Below, piece after piece: positions 1 through 8,375 of a DNA stretch of 64,000 nt (the first letter of the stretch is position 1; each line of letters begins with the position of its first letter). The notes under the pieces are model-generated. The model searched no databases. It saw only the letters and a program-made list of their open reading frames with translations, and had not been told where the DNA came from. This DNA is from Deltaproteobacteria bacterium. Lineage in GTDB: Bacteria; Myxococcota_A; Polyangia; Polyangiales; JADJMO01. The position numbers were made by a program, and so were the translations under genes. The stretch lies in assembly GCA_025363655.1 (NCBI GenBank), contig JANYDK010000040.1, positions 92,368 through 156,367 on the forward strand, in the 5' to 3' direction.

Positions 1-1473
1 ACGGACGTTGAGCGGATTCCAGCGCGTGAGGAGCGTGTAGATCTCGACGCCCCACGGCAGCGCGAGGACGTCGGTGAGCGCGCCCGTTTCTGCTTGCGGG
101 ATGTTGACCGGATCTTGCTTCTGGTAAATGCACCCCTTCATGCAGTCGTTGCAGATGCGGTGACCGGTGCCGGGGCACATCGGGTTGTCGATGGTGACGA
201 GGGCGAGCGAGCCGATGACTCGACCGGCGCGGCGGAGCTCGTGCATCTCGCCGATGCGCTCCTCGAGCGGGCAGCCGGCGAGCGAGACGCCGAGCGGGTT
301 CTTCTTCAGCTTCGGCTCGGCGATGGGGCTGACGATCGGCGCCGCTTCTCCGGGCTTCGCCTTCGGCGTCGGCTCGACGAGGCCACGACGGCAGCTGTCC
401 TTCTCGCGATCGTGGCAGAGGATGCAGTAGTCGACCTCGTTGGCGACATCGAGGCGCTCCATGCGGCGGTCGGTGAGCCCGAAGCCGTCGCGCGCGCGGC
501 GTGAGTCTTCGGGGCCGACGGAGATCTCGGGGATCTTCTCGTCGGGGCGACGAAGGTGCACGAGATGGTGGTGATCGACGTTCGTCGGCGTGCGGAACAT
601 CACCCAGCCCGGCCGATGCGCGAGCCCTTCGTCCGGGCGCAACGGGCCTTCCTTTGCCCAGGTGAGCGCGTGCTTCCCAGCTTCTTCGGCGATGGCGGCG
701 GCGCCGCGGACGATCACCTCGAGCATGCCGGTGAGCAGCTCTTTGGCGGCCTTGACGTGCACCGTCTCGTCGCCGTCGGGGTGGTGGAGGAGCGACGCGA
801 GGACGCCTCCGGTAGCGACGTCGGCGGCGAGCGCGTGGCGCCACTTCGAGACCTTCTCGAGCTCTTCGGCGGTGACGGTGGCGCCGCCTTTGGCGAGGAC
901 CTTGGCGCAGCGCTCTTCGAGATCGAGCAGCGGGCCGACGACGGTGGCGACGGTGCCTTCGTCTTCGCCGAGCGTCTGCGGCACGTGGTCGACGATGGCG
1001 AGGAGCACGCGCATCGCGGTGCGCGCGTTGGCCCGCGCAGCGTCGGTGCCGAGCGTGCCGACGAGCTTCACGCCACGCTTGCGCCAGAGATCTTTCTTCA
1101 TCCGCATGACGGCGCGCTCGACGTCGGCGGCGGCGTGGAGCGCGCCCAGCTCGGCGTCGATGCCGAAGAGCCAGGCGACGAAGCGGTCGAGGTGATCGCC
1201 GGCCTCGATGAGCAACGTCGACTCGGCCGGCCCACGCACGCTCGCGCCGCCGCTGTCGCGATAGCCGTCGAAGCGCTTGCCGAGCTCCGGGTCGCTCTCG
1301 CGAAGACGAGCGCGGAAGGCCTCGTCGAGGCGGCGGAGCGCGACCGGATCGTAGAGATCGTGATACGTGAAGCCGCCACGCAACGAGAGCGTGGGGGTGG
1401 GCGTTTGGGCAGCGGCGCGATCACGACCTAGGGCAGCGGCGGCGGCGACGTCGACGGGAGCGTGGGTACTCAT
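1..1473 (-). CDS. Large GltD-like FAD/NAD(P)-dependent oxidoreductase, N-terminal part (runs off left edge)
   Basis: The minus strand is open from an ATG at 1473 to base 1 (491 codons, no stop). The first ~330 residues are helical and of no family I recognise. Two cysteine clusters follow: DYCILCHDREKDSC near residue 350 and CPGTGHRICNDCMKGC near residues 430-445, then IYQKQDPVNIPQ and LPWGVEIYTLLTRWNPLN. These segments match what I recall of very large glutamate-synthase-small-subunit-like oxidoreductases, in which a cysteine-rich Fe-S-type region precedes the FAD and NAD(P) Rossmann domains. Those domains would lie outside the window. Long open frames on the opposite strand here are antisense shadows. 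An AT-rich inverted repeat lies 50-75 bp upstream of the start. The substrate cannot be inferred. Confidence 0.72.
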   Translation of the reverse strand, partial: MSTHAPVDVAAAAALGRDRAAAQTPTPTLSLRGGFTYHDLYDPVALRRLDEAFRARLRESDPELGKRFDGYRDSGGASVRGPAESTLLIEAGDHLDRFVAWLFGIDAELGALHAAADVERAVMRMKKDLWRKRGVKLVGTLGTDAARANARTAMRVLLAIVDHVPQTLGEDEGTVATVVGPLLDLEERCAKVLAKGGATVTAEELEKVSKWRHALAADVATGGVLASLLHHPDGDETVHVKAAKELLTGMLEVIVRGAAAIAEEAGKHALTWAKEGPLRPDEGLAHRPGWVMFRTPTNVDHHHLVHLRRPDEKIPEISVGPEDSRRARDGFGLTDRRMERLDVANEVDYCILCHDREKDSCRRGLVEPTPKAKPGEAAPIVSPIAEPKLKKNPLGVSLAGCPLEERIGEMHELRRAGRVIGSLALVTIDNPMCPGTGHRICNDCMKGCIYQKQDPVNIPQAETGALTDVLALPWGVEIYTLLTRWNPLNVR

Positions 1474-1523
1474 GGCCCCCGCTCTTTCGCACGCACGCGC
1501 GCGCTCTTCTAGTGGGTCCGCAT

Positions 1524-1550
1524 GTGCATATGCTTGTTATGCATATTGCA
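1524..1550 (-). promoter_or_regulatory. AT-rich inverted repeat upstream of the oxidoreductase (candidate operator/promoter)
   Basis: GTGCATATGC (1524-1533) and GCATATTGCA (1541-1550) are imperfect inverted arms separated by TTGTTAT. They lie 50-75 bp upstream of the minus-strand start at 1473. This is one of the few AT-rich patches in the neighbourhood, which fits an operator overlapping a promoter. No regulator is identified. Confidence 0.35.
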
Positions 1551-1576
1551 TCGAAAGAACGCCCGGCTCGGTTGGC

Positions 1577-2497
1577 TCAGTTGAGAGTGATGCGGCCCAG
1601 CGTGTGGGTCGCGCGGTCGACCTCGGGGGCGAGGCCGGCCTGGGAAGCAGGCCTCGATCGCTTCACTTTGGCGAGAAATGCCGAGAGGTAGATCTGCGCC
1701 GAGCGTCGATCGCCGCGGGCGAAGGCGAGCTCGCCGAGGACGAAGCGCCCGTAGCCCTCGCTGGCGCGGTCGGTCTTGAGCGCGTGGAAGGACGCGTCGA
1801 GGTCGGAGTCGTCGCCGCGGGCGTGCCGGGCGAGGGCAATTTGTCCATGGAGGAGCGCGACGACGGCGTCTTCGCACCCGAGCGCCCGCTCGAGCACCTC
1901 TTCGGCCTCGGCAGCGCGGCCACGGAGGTAGAGCACCGCGCCGAGCGTCGAGAGGTGGAAGCCGAGCCGTGCCGGCGGAGAGGCGTCGGCCGCAGCGCGC
2001 AGATGCTCGATGGCCGCGTCGAGGGCGCCAAGGGCCTGGCAAGCACGGGCGGCGTCGTGGCGGGCGACGTCGGGCATCACGCCGAGTTCGACGAGCTGCT
2101 CGGCGACCTGCCGGGCGCGCACGAAGTGTCCGCCTTCGAGCTCGCCGAGATAGAGCTGGCGGAGGAGCAATCCCTGCGTGTCGATGTCGCAGATGCCGAC
2201 GAGACCCGCGCGCGCGTGCTTGACGCGAAGGGCCGGCGTCTTCGCCTTGAGCGCGCTCTCGAGACAAGCCGTCGCCGTCCTCGGCCTCGACGCTTTGCGC
2301 GCGGCGGCCGCTTCCGCGGGCGGCAGAGTGCGAGTGGAACGCGCGGAGGTCACGACCTCTTGCTCTTGCGTCGGCGCAGGGGCGACCGAGGTCGAAGAAG
2401 CCGCGCGCGGCGTGACTCGGAAGCGACCGGACGCGGCGGGCGCGTCAGGCTCGGGGGGCCGCGAGGGTTTTTCGCCAGCGTCCTTCGACTTAGGCAT
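1577..2497 (-). CDS. TPR-like helical-repeat protein of unknown function
   Basis: This is a 306-residue protein. The first ~75 residues are Pro/Ala/Ser/Arg-rich and probably disordered. The rest consists of amphipathic helices with TPR-like spacing, for example ARACQALGALDAAIEHLRAA, then AEEVLERALG and YGRFVLGELAFARGDRRSA. There is no signal peptide, membrane segment or catalytic motif, so it is likely a cytoplasmic scaffold or interaction protein. It ends about 100 bp before the divergent-looking control region of the oxidoreductase gene and is followed on the minus strand by nothing obviously linked. TPR assignment rests on pattern only. Confidence 0.6.
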   Translation of the reverse strand: MPKSKDAGEKPSRPPEPDAPAASGRFRVTPRAASSTSVAPAPTQEQEVVTSARSTRTLPPAEAAAARKASRPRTATACLESALKAKTPALRVKHARAGLVGICDIDTQGLLLRQLYLGELEGGHFVRARQVAEQLVELGVMPDVARHDAARACQALGALDAAIEHLRAAADASPPARLGFHLSTLGAVLYLRGRAAEAEEVLERALGCEDAVVALLHGQIALARHARGDDSDLDASFHALKTDRASEGYGRFVLGELAFARGDRRSAQIYLSAFLAKVKRSRPASQAGLAPEVDRATHTLGRITLN

Positions 2498-2583
2498 CTC
2501 TCCCTACGCTAGCACCAACTGGGCGAGAGTCGAGATTGTCCACAGCCTACCCCTCCGGAATCGTTGGAGAAGCGGGATTTGCT

Positions 2584-3300
2584 TTAGTAGTTGAGGAGGA
2601 CGTCTTCGCGGGCGATGCCGAGCTTCGGGGCGACCTCACGGAGACCTTCGATCATCGGCTTGCTGCCGGCGGCGAAGAACATCGCGCCTTCGAGCGGCCA
2701 GTGCTGCTGGGCGGCGACGTGCTGTACGTATCCCGAGAAGACGCCGGGGACGTCGAGCTGCTGACGCGAGAGCGCATAGACGACGGTGACGCCGAGGCGC
2801 CGCAGCTCTTCGAGCTCGGGTCTCAGCGCGATCGATTGCTCGTCACGGACGCCGTAGAGAACGAACGTGCGCGCGGCGTCGCCGCTCGTCGACCTGGCTT
2901 GCGCCGTCGAGAGCAAGGCAGCGATGCCGCTCCCGTTGGCCGCGAGGACGAGCGGACGTTTCGCAGCGCGATCGAGCGGAAAACCAGGCCCATTCGCTTC
3001 CGAGACGAGGAACTTCGCACCAGGCCGTTGGGTGCCGAAGCGATCGGCCATCGCGCCGCCATCTTTGACGATGAGCTGCCACTCGGCGGAGCCGGGCGGG
3101 CTCGTGAGGACGAACGTGCCCTTGAGCGCGCCGGGGATGGTCGCGTCCTCGTCACCGCGGTGACCGCCGTCGTGGCGCACCTCGATGTACTGGCCGTGGT
3201 GTAGGTGCGTGCGCGCCGCTTCGGGGGCGATGGCGAGCCGGATACGATGAAGGCTGCCCCCGACGTGTTTACGCTCCAAGAGGGAGGCGATCGTCGGCAT
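2584..3300 (-). CDS. Ferredoxin-NADP reductase-like FAD/NAD(P)-binding oxidoreductase
   Basis: At 238 residues this has the size of a minimal FNR-like module (FAD-binding barrel plus NAD(P)-binding domain). The barrel half has HHGQYIEV and GTFVLTSPPG, then GGAMADRFG, resembling the FNR flavin-binding segments. The nucleotide half begins PLVLAANGSGIAALLS, the usual glycine-rich loop, and ends MFFAAGSKPMIEGLREV, the typical C-terminal cofactor-sensing motif. No 2Fe-2S ferredoxin domain is attached, so the electron partner is unknown. It lies upstream (5') of the TPR-like gene on the same strand. Confidence 0.72.
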   Translation of the reverse strand: MPTIASLLERKHVGGSLHRIRLAIAPEAARTHLHHGQYIEVRHDGGHRGDEDATIPGALKGTFVLTSPPGSAEWQLIVKDGGAMADRFGTQRPGAKFLVSEANGPGFPLDRAAKRPLVLAANGSGIAALLSTAQARSTSGDAARTFVLYGVRDEQSIALRPELEELRRLGVTVVYALSRQQLDVPGVFSGYVQHVAAQQHWPLEGAMFFAAGSKPMIEGLREVAPKLGIAREDVLLNY

Positions 3301-3377
3301 TCGTCAGGAGTAGCGTGCGTGACGGCTTCTGTACAGAGTCACTACGACGTCTGATTTCGCCGCCAGCGCATCGCTTC

Positions 3378-4832
3378 TCAGACGGGCAGCGGAACCTCGA
3401 GCCCCTTGGGGACACGGCGCGGGCCCATCACCCAGGGAAGCGACAGCCGATGGTAGTTGTGGATGCCTTCGAGGCCGGCGAGGACGCTGGCCAGACCCCA
3501 CTGCAAGCGGTTGACGAAGGTGTGCTCGACCGGCATGTGGATCGGCTTCGGGAGGTTGGGGAGCACTTCGCCCTTCTTCCAGATGATTTTTCGCTGGTTG
3601 CGCACGAGCAGGCCGACGTTCTCACGGGCGACCTCGCGGGTGTGCTGGAAGGGCTCGTCGACGGTGAGCGGCGTCATCACGTGCTCGGTGTAGCGCTTGT
3701 AAATCGGCCAGCCCTCGGGATCGGTCGGGTCGAAGCCGTAGACCTCGACGAGCGCGCGATCGAAGTCGGCGTCGGTGCCTTGCATCTTCGCCATCAGCAC
3801 GCGCTTCATGCCGGCGACCATCTGATCGCTCATCACGCGCACGCAGCCGAAGTCGAGGAAGGCGACCTTGACGTCGTCCTTCTTGTTGGGGTCGACGATG
3901 AACTTGTAGTTGCCGGGGTGCGGATCGGCGTAGAGGACGCCGTACTCGTAGAGCGCGCGGAACATGAACGTCCAGATCGACACCGAGGCGACGTTGCGCT
4001 GCGACCACGGATTTTCTCGACAGAACGTCTCGTAGTCGATGCCGTCGATGAACTGGGTGGTGATGACCCGCTTGGTGGTGGTGCCGTGGTAGACGCGCGG
4101 GATGACGATCATCGGATCGCCCTCGAACATCGCGCGAAACGCCTCGGTGGCGTTGGCCTCCTGCGTGTAGTCGATCTCCGCCAAGAAGACGCGCTTGATC
4201 TCGGCGAGACCTTCCTTGGTCTGGTAGCGACGACCGATGGGGGCGATCATCTGCTCCATCAGCGCGACCGTCTTGAGGTCGTTCTCGATGGCGGTGTCGA
4301 TGCCCGGGTATTGCACCTTGACGGCGACGCGCTCGCCGCTTCGTAGCGTCGCGCGGTGCACCTGGCCGATGGAGGCGGCGGCGAACGGCTCGCGTTCGAA
4401 CTCGGCGAAGATTTCGCTCGACGGTCCGCCCAGCTCTGCGCGAATCACCTTCTCCGCGGCTTCGGCCGAGAGCGGCGGCGCCTTCGCCTGCAGCTTCTTC
4501 AGCACTTCTTGGAATTTGTCTTCGTAGCCAGGAGGCGCGAGGCCGTCGATGTAGCTGGCCATCTGCCCGAGCTTGAGCGGGAGGCCCTTCATCTCGCCAA
4601 GCGTCTTCAGCATCTGCTCGGCGGTCTTGCGCGCTTCTTTCAGCACGCGCTCGCGGCCTTCGCGCTCTTGTTCTTCCGTCTGATCGGGGCCTTGCAAGCG
4701 GCGACGCACGCCTTCGTAGGCGAGGTTGGCGGCGCGCGGCGCGAGAGCTCCGAGGCGCGCGAGTCGACCGAGGCGCCCAGTGGGCGGCTTGGAGGGGCGT
4801 TTGACGTTGCCGTCGTCGCGGTCGTTGCTCAT
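3378..4832 (-). CDS. ABC1/AarF/UbiB atypical protein-kinase-like protein
   Basis: This 484-residue protein carries the ABC1/UbiB signatures. The KxGQ motif is KLGQ at residues 87-90, followed by the alanine-rich nucleotide loop AAASIGQVHRA, the lysine motif VAVKVQYPGID, a catalytic-loop-like DPHPGNY and the metal-binding LDFGCVRVM. UbiB-family members are ATPases that support ubiquinone or isoprenoid-lipid metabolism, and some act in lipid trafficking. I see no C-terminal membrane pair as strong as in E. coli UbiB, so I do not assign the symbol. The N-terminal 80 residues are basic and charged. No quinone-biosynthesis gene is nearby. Confidence 0.85.
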   Translation of the reverse strand: MSNDRDDGNVKRPSKPPTGRLGRLARLGALAPRAANLAYEGVRRRLQGPDQTEEQEREGRERVLKEARKTAEQMLKTLGEMKGLPLKLGQMASYIDGLAPPGYEDKFQEVLKKLQAKAPPLSAEAAEKVIRAELGGPSSEIFAEFEREPFAAASIGQVHRATLRSGERVAVKVQYPGIDTAIENDLKTVALMEQMIAPIGRRYQTKEGLAEIKRVFLAEIDYTQEANATEAFRAMFEGDPMIVIPRVYHGTTTKRVITTQFIDGIDYETFCRENPWSQRNVASVSIWTFMFRALYEYGVLYADPHPGNYKFIVDPNKKDDVKVAFLDFGCVRVMSDQMVAGMKRVLMAKMQGTDADFDRALVEVYGFDPTDPEGWPIYKRYTEHVMTPLTVDEPFQHTREVARENVGLLVRNQRKIIWKKGEVLPNLPKPIHMPVEHTFVNRLQWGLASVLAGLEGIHNYHRLSLPWVMGPRRVPKGLEVPLPV

Positions 4833-4933
4833 CGAGTGCGGACTTTCACCATAGCTCAGACCGGGGGGCGTGGCTTCGGCCCCGCGGGCCTCTTGCCCTT
4901 CTACCCTCAGGCGGCTCGCGCTATGTACGAAAG

Positions 4934-5371
4934 ATGACCGACCTCGCGGCTGCGAAACAGGCTCTGCTCGAAGAAGTCGCCACCCCCAAGGTCGAGGCGT
5001 TGATCGAGGCGATGTTCCTCGCGGCCACTTCCGATGGGGATTTCGCGGCCAGCGAGGCGGGGAAATTTGCCGCCACCCTCGAGGCGATCACCGAGAAGCG
5101 ACTCGATGCCGCATCGATCGATCGCCGCGTCGCCTCGCTCGCCCAGCTCCTGCGTAAAGAGGGTCGGCCTGCCCGGCTCGGCGCAGTCGCCGCCCGCCTC
5201 ACGACCCCGACCGCGCGCGAAACGGCGCTCATCCTCGCTGCCGTCATCACCAAGGCCGACGGCTTCTTCCACGCCGGCGAAAACGATCTGCTCGCCGATC
5301 TCGCGGAGGCCCTCGGGGTCGAGCAAGGACGCGCCGTCGACCTCGTCGAGCGCATCCACAAAGGGACGTAG
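4934..5371 (+). CDS. TerB-like domain protein
   Basis: This 145-residue all-helical acidic protein resembles the TerB/TerB-like fold. It has two internally similar halves, EAMFLAATSDGDFAASEAGKF and LAAVITKADGFFHAGENDLL, each with the D-G-x-F/hydrophobic pattern that begins a TerB helical unit. TerB-like proteins are thought to bind metal ions or act in stress signalling, and most standalone copies have no established role. There is no signal peptide or membrane segment. It is transcribed toward the FBPase gene, whose stop lies 7 bp away. Confidence 0.62.
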   Translation: MTDLAAAKQALLEEVATPKVEALIEAMFLAATSDGDFAASEAGKFAATLEAITEKRLDAASIDRRVASLAQLLRKEGRPARLGAVAARLTTPTARETALILAAVITKADGFFHAGENDLLADLAEALGVEQGRAVDLVERIHKGT

Positions 5372-5378
5372 CGCGAGG

Positions 5379-7319
5379 TCAGGTCCGCGGCGGCTCGATT
5401 TCCCGATCGCGATAGGCGCGAACGAGGCGCTCGAGGCCAGCGATTTCGGCACGAAGCTCCGCGCCGCGCACGGTGTCGCCGACCCGGCGCGCGTTCGGGT
5501 GCGTGCGCAACTCCTCGATCTCCGGGACGATGTCGGCGAACGGCGTCGCGGCGCCGGCGAGCGGCGAGTCGATGTGGTGGTGCTTCGCGAGGTAGGTGCG
5601 ATCGGCGTCGATGACGAGCGTGTAGCCGTGATCGCCGTAGGCCTCGGAGAAAGCGCCGTCGATGGTGACCGCGAGGCCGCTCTTCTTCAGCGGCGACTCG
5701 CCCTCCTCGAGCTTCACCGGCACATGACCGTTGACGATGAGGACCGCGTCGGGGTCGACGCCGAACTCGCGCGCGACAGAGCCGCAGAACTTTTTTTGAT
5801 GAATCAGCGAAAAATAAGCGCCTTTCGTCTCCTTGTGGGTCGCCTTGTCGGCGACGAAGTAGGTCTCGAAGGTCGCCATCTTGTCCTTGCCGAAGAGCGG
5901 CGAGCGAGGCCCAGCCCAGAGGTAGTAGAGGAGATCGACGTCGCTCTCCTTTCGGGTGCGGAAGCCGCGGCGGACGACGTGATCGATGGCGTCGAAGAGG
6001 GCCTTGCCCTTGCGGGCGACGCCGTCGACTTCGAATTCGACGAAGTCGCCGTTCTCGTCGCAGGGGACGCAGGCATGGAAGACGAGGTGCTCGTCGCGCG
6101 CGGCGAACATCCCGCCTCGCTCGGCGACGTACGACATGTCACGCCAGAGGCCAGAGCTACCGAGGAAGGCGCGCTTCATCTGCTCGATGCACTTCGCCTC
6201 CGCGGCAGAGAGCGCGTACGGATCGGCGAAGTCGACGGTGGGGAACGACTTGTCGAGGAGCGGATGCGCCTTCCCGTCGATGGTCACGGTCCCTGCCGCG
6301 AGATCGATTCTGTGCAGCAAATTGCGGTGTTCGAGCGCGAAGTGCGGATTGCGTCGGGAGGTCTGTCCCTCGAGCTTGAGCTGGAGGATTGCCGCCGCCT
6401 TCTGCATGCGCGCGAGCAGCAGCGGGTCGCGGAGGTCTTCACCTTTGCTGCGGAAGCGCTCGGCCGGATCGCCGTCGTAGGCCTCGCGCGCGAGCTGCTC
6501 GAGCGGCTCGACGGGGATGCCGTAGCCTTCCTCGAGCTGTGCGATGCGCCCGTAGCGCAGAGATATGCGGAGCACGGTGGCGATGAGCGCTTCTTGGCCG
6601 AGGCACGCGCCCATCCACTCGGCGTCGTGGTTGCCCCAGGTGATGGCGACGTTGTGTTGCCGCCGCAAGGTCTCGATCACTCGATCGATGCGCGGTCCGC
6701 GATCGCCGAGATCGCCGGCCACGATGAGCTCGTACACGGCGAAGGCGCGGAGCGTGTGGGCAGTGGCGCGAAGGAGGGGCAAGCCGTCGTCGTCGTCGTC
6801 GAGGAAAGGCGCGAGGATGGCCTCGACGTAGCTGGCGTCGCGCGAGAGGAGCGGCGAAAAAAGCAGCTCTCGGAAGACCGCCTCGTACGGCGTCGGGAGC
6901 AGCCGCTCGGCGTGGCGCAACGAGTAGCGTCCGGCCAGCGCACGCAGGAGCTCGAGCGCCTCGAGGATGGTCTTGCCGACGAACGCACGCCGCGCGGGCG
7001 CTCCGTCGAGCGTGCCGGCGATGCGCCCCCAAGTTTCACGCGGGTAGTAGACGAGATCGAGGAGCGTGCCTTGGGCAGCTGCATCGAGACGACCGGCGAA
7101 GATCTTCTCGACGAGAGGACGAAGGCTCCCCGAACCATTGCGGAGGATGTGCTCGAGCTTGGGGAACTCGCCGTGGACGTCGCTGACGACGTGGACCGTG
7201 CCGCGGGGCAGCGTCAGCACCGCGCGGAGGTGGGCGATCTCCGCGAGGACGGTGTCGACGTTGGGAAAGCGATAGCTGAGAGCACGTAACCAGGCGGCTT
7301 CAATCGACGTATTCGACAT
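5379..7319 (-). CDS. fbp: Fructose-1,6-bisphosphatase, class III (Firmicutes type)
   Basis: This 646-residue protein matches the size of class III FBPases (about 650-670 residues). The N-terminus FPNVDTVLAEIAHLRAVLTL and the calcineurin-like metallophosphoesterase motifs VVSDVHGE, GDLGDRGP, WGNHDAEWMG and NGHVPVK are all in order. The family hydrolyses fructose 1,6-bisphosphate to fructose 6-phosphate in gluconeogenesis, using two metal ions. It is best known from Bacillus (YydE/Fbp) and Clostridium, and scattered in other phyla. No glycolytic or gluconeogenic partner is adjacent. A glycerol-3-phosphate dehydrogenase, a possible source of triose phosphate, lies 12 kb away. Confidence 0.9.
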   Translation of the reverse strand: MSNTSIEAAWLRALSYRFPNVDTVLAEIAHLRAVLTLPRGTVHVVSDVHGEFPKLEHILRNGSGSLRPLVEKIFAGRLDAAAQGTLLDLVYYPRETWGRIAGTLDGAPARRAFVGKTILEALELLRALAGRYSLRHAERLLPTPYEAVFRELLFSPLLSRDASYVEAILAPFLDDDDDGLPLLRATAHTLRAFAVYELIVAGDLGDRGPRIDRVIETLRRQHNVAITWGNHDAEWMGACLGQEALIATVLRISLRYGRIAQLEEGYGIPVEPLEQLAREAYDGDPAERFRSKGEDLRDPLLLARMQKAAAILQLKLEGQTSRRNPHFALEHRNLLHRIDLAAGTVTIDGKAHPLLDKSFPTVDFADPYALSAAEAKCIEQMKRAFLGSSGLWRDMSYVAERGGMFAARDEHLVFHACVPCDENGDFVEFEVDGVARKGKALFDAIDHVVRRGFRTRKESDVDLLYYLWAGPRSPLFGKDKMATFETYFVADKATHKETKGAYFSLIHQKKFCGSVAREFGVDPDAVLIVNGHVPVKLEEGESPLKKSGLAVTIDGAFSEAYGDHGYTLVIDADRTYLAKHHHIDSPLAGAATPFADIVPEIEELRTHPNARRVGDTVRGAELRAEIAGLERLVRAYRDREIEPPRT

Positions 7320-7383
7320 GATCCGCGAGGAGAGCTGCTGCGGCCCAGCGAAGCAAGGCGCTCTCCCTCTCCCTTCGTGTCGG

Positions 7384-8265
7384 TCACTTCTTCGCGCACA
7401 TCGGCACGCCGGCGACCTCGATCGCGCAGCCGCCGTCCTTCGTCGTCTTCGCGATCGGGACTTTGGGCTTGAAGGCTGGCTTTGGGTCGGTGCTCGAGGC
7501 CGTTTCCGGTTTCGGCTGCTTGAGGGCGGCGAGCTTGTCTTGCACCTCCTTGCTCAGCGCTGCGGTCGTATCGACGTCGTGTTGGTGTGCGGCTTCTTTC
7601 GCCGCTTCGAGGCGACGAAGCTCGGCTTTCTCGTCGTCGATCTTCGCTTGCAGTGTGGTGATTTCGGGGTTCGAGGGCTCGTCGGCGCGGGCAACGGCGA
7701 GCTCGCTCTCGGCGCGGGCGAGCGACGACGCGTCGTTCTTCTCGACCAGCACGCGGGCACGTTCGATCGACTCGCGGGCGTGCTGCTTCGGTGCTTGCAG
7801 AGCGAAGAAGGCCATCGCACCGGCGGCGATCACCGCGACGAGGGAGCCGGTTGCCCAAATCCACGGCCGACCGCGCGTCTTTTCCTGCGTCGCGGCGTAG
7901 AGACGCGCCATCTCGAGGGCGTGCGCGGCCTCTCGATCGAGGCGCTCGAGTTGGAGTCGATGCGCGGTCTCCAGCTTGCTGCGCTCGATCTCGGTGAGGC
8001 GCGCGCCGTCGAGCTGAGCCTCGAGCATACGTGCGCGCGCGTCGGCCTGGCGCTTCTGCTCCAGCGCCCGCACCGCGGCGTCCTCGGCTTCGCGCGCGAG
8101 CCGAGCTTCGTCCTCGGCAGCAGCGCGCTCCTTTGCGAGCACGGCCTCCGCTTCTTCGGCGACGCGGGCGCGCTCGAGCCGCACCAGCTCCGCGAGGCTG
8201 AACACCACAGACGACTCTTCCTTGGCGGGCTTTCCCGGAGACCTTCCACGCGGACTTTCGCTCAT
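7384..8265 (-). CDS. Coiled-coil single-pass membrane protein of unknown function
   Basis: The 293-residue protein has a highly charged Glu/Ala/Arg coiled coil at about residues 25-130. One transmembrane segment follows (WIWATGSLVAVIAAGAMAFFAL, ~136-157), then a second helical stretch ending in a Pro/Lys-rich linker and a cysteine-containing tail CAIEVAGVPMC. There is no cleavable signal, so the coiled coil is predicted cytoplasmic and the tail periplasmic. The two terminal cysteines could form a small disulfide loop. No family is recognised. It is divergent from the thioesterase gene. Confidence 0.55.
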   Translation of the reverse strand: MSESPRGRSPGKPAKEESSVVFSLAELVRLERARVAEEAEAVLAKERAAAEDEARLAREAEDAAVRALEQKRQADARARMLEAQLDGARLTEIERSKLETAHRLQLERLDREAAHALEMARLYAATQEKTRGRPWIWATGSLVAVIAAGAMAFFALQAPKQHARESIERARVLVEKNDASSLARAESELAVARADEPSNPEITTLQAKIDDEKAELRRLEAAKEAAHQHDVDTTAALSKEVQDKLAALKQPKPETASSTDPKPAFKPKVPIAKTTKDGGCAIEVAGVPMCAKK

Positions 8266-8337
8266 TTGACCTCGCTCTCGAACTGCTCGTTGAGAGAGAC
8301 CGAGCGCGCGCGAGTTCCTTGGTGACGAGATGTTTTT

Positions 8338-8352
8338 CGTTACGGTGTAACG
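8338..8352. promoter_or_regulatory. Perfect 6-bp inverted repeat in divergent promoter region (candidate operator)
   Basis: CGTTAC-GGT-GTAACG is a perfect dyad located between the divergent coiled-coil gene and the thioesterase. It is 24 bp upstream of the thioesterase ATG. A -10-like TACACT lies at 8362-8367, so the dyad would overlap the -35 region. This is the geometry of a repressor site, but no regulator is adjacent. Confidence 0.4.
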
Positions 8353-8375
8353 GCGCCCGCCTACACTGACCGCGC

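Noticed and set aside
556..1431. Long plus-strand open frame over the oxidoreductase
   Set aside because: It is the antisense of the minus-strand gene, whose translation gives coherent conserved motifs; the plus-strand translation is low-complexity Arg/Ala/Glu.
5034..7289. 751-residue plus-strand open frame over the FBPase gene
   Set aside because: Antisense shadow of a gene with full metallophosphoesterase motifs; no motif is seen on the plus strand.
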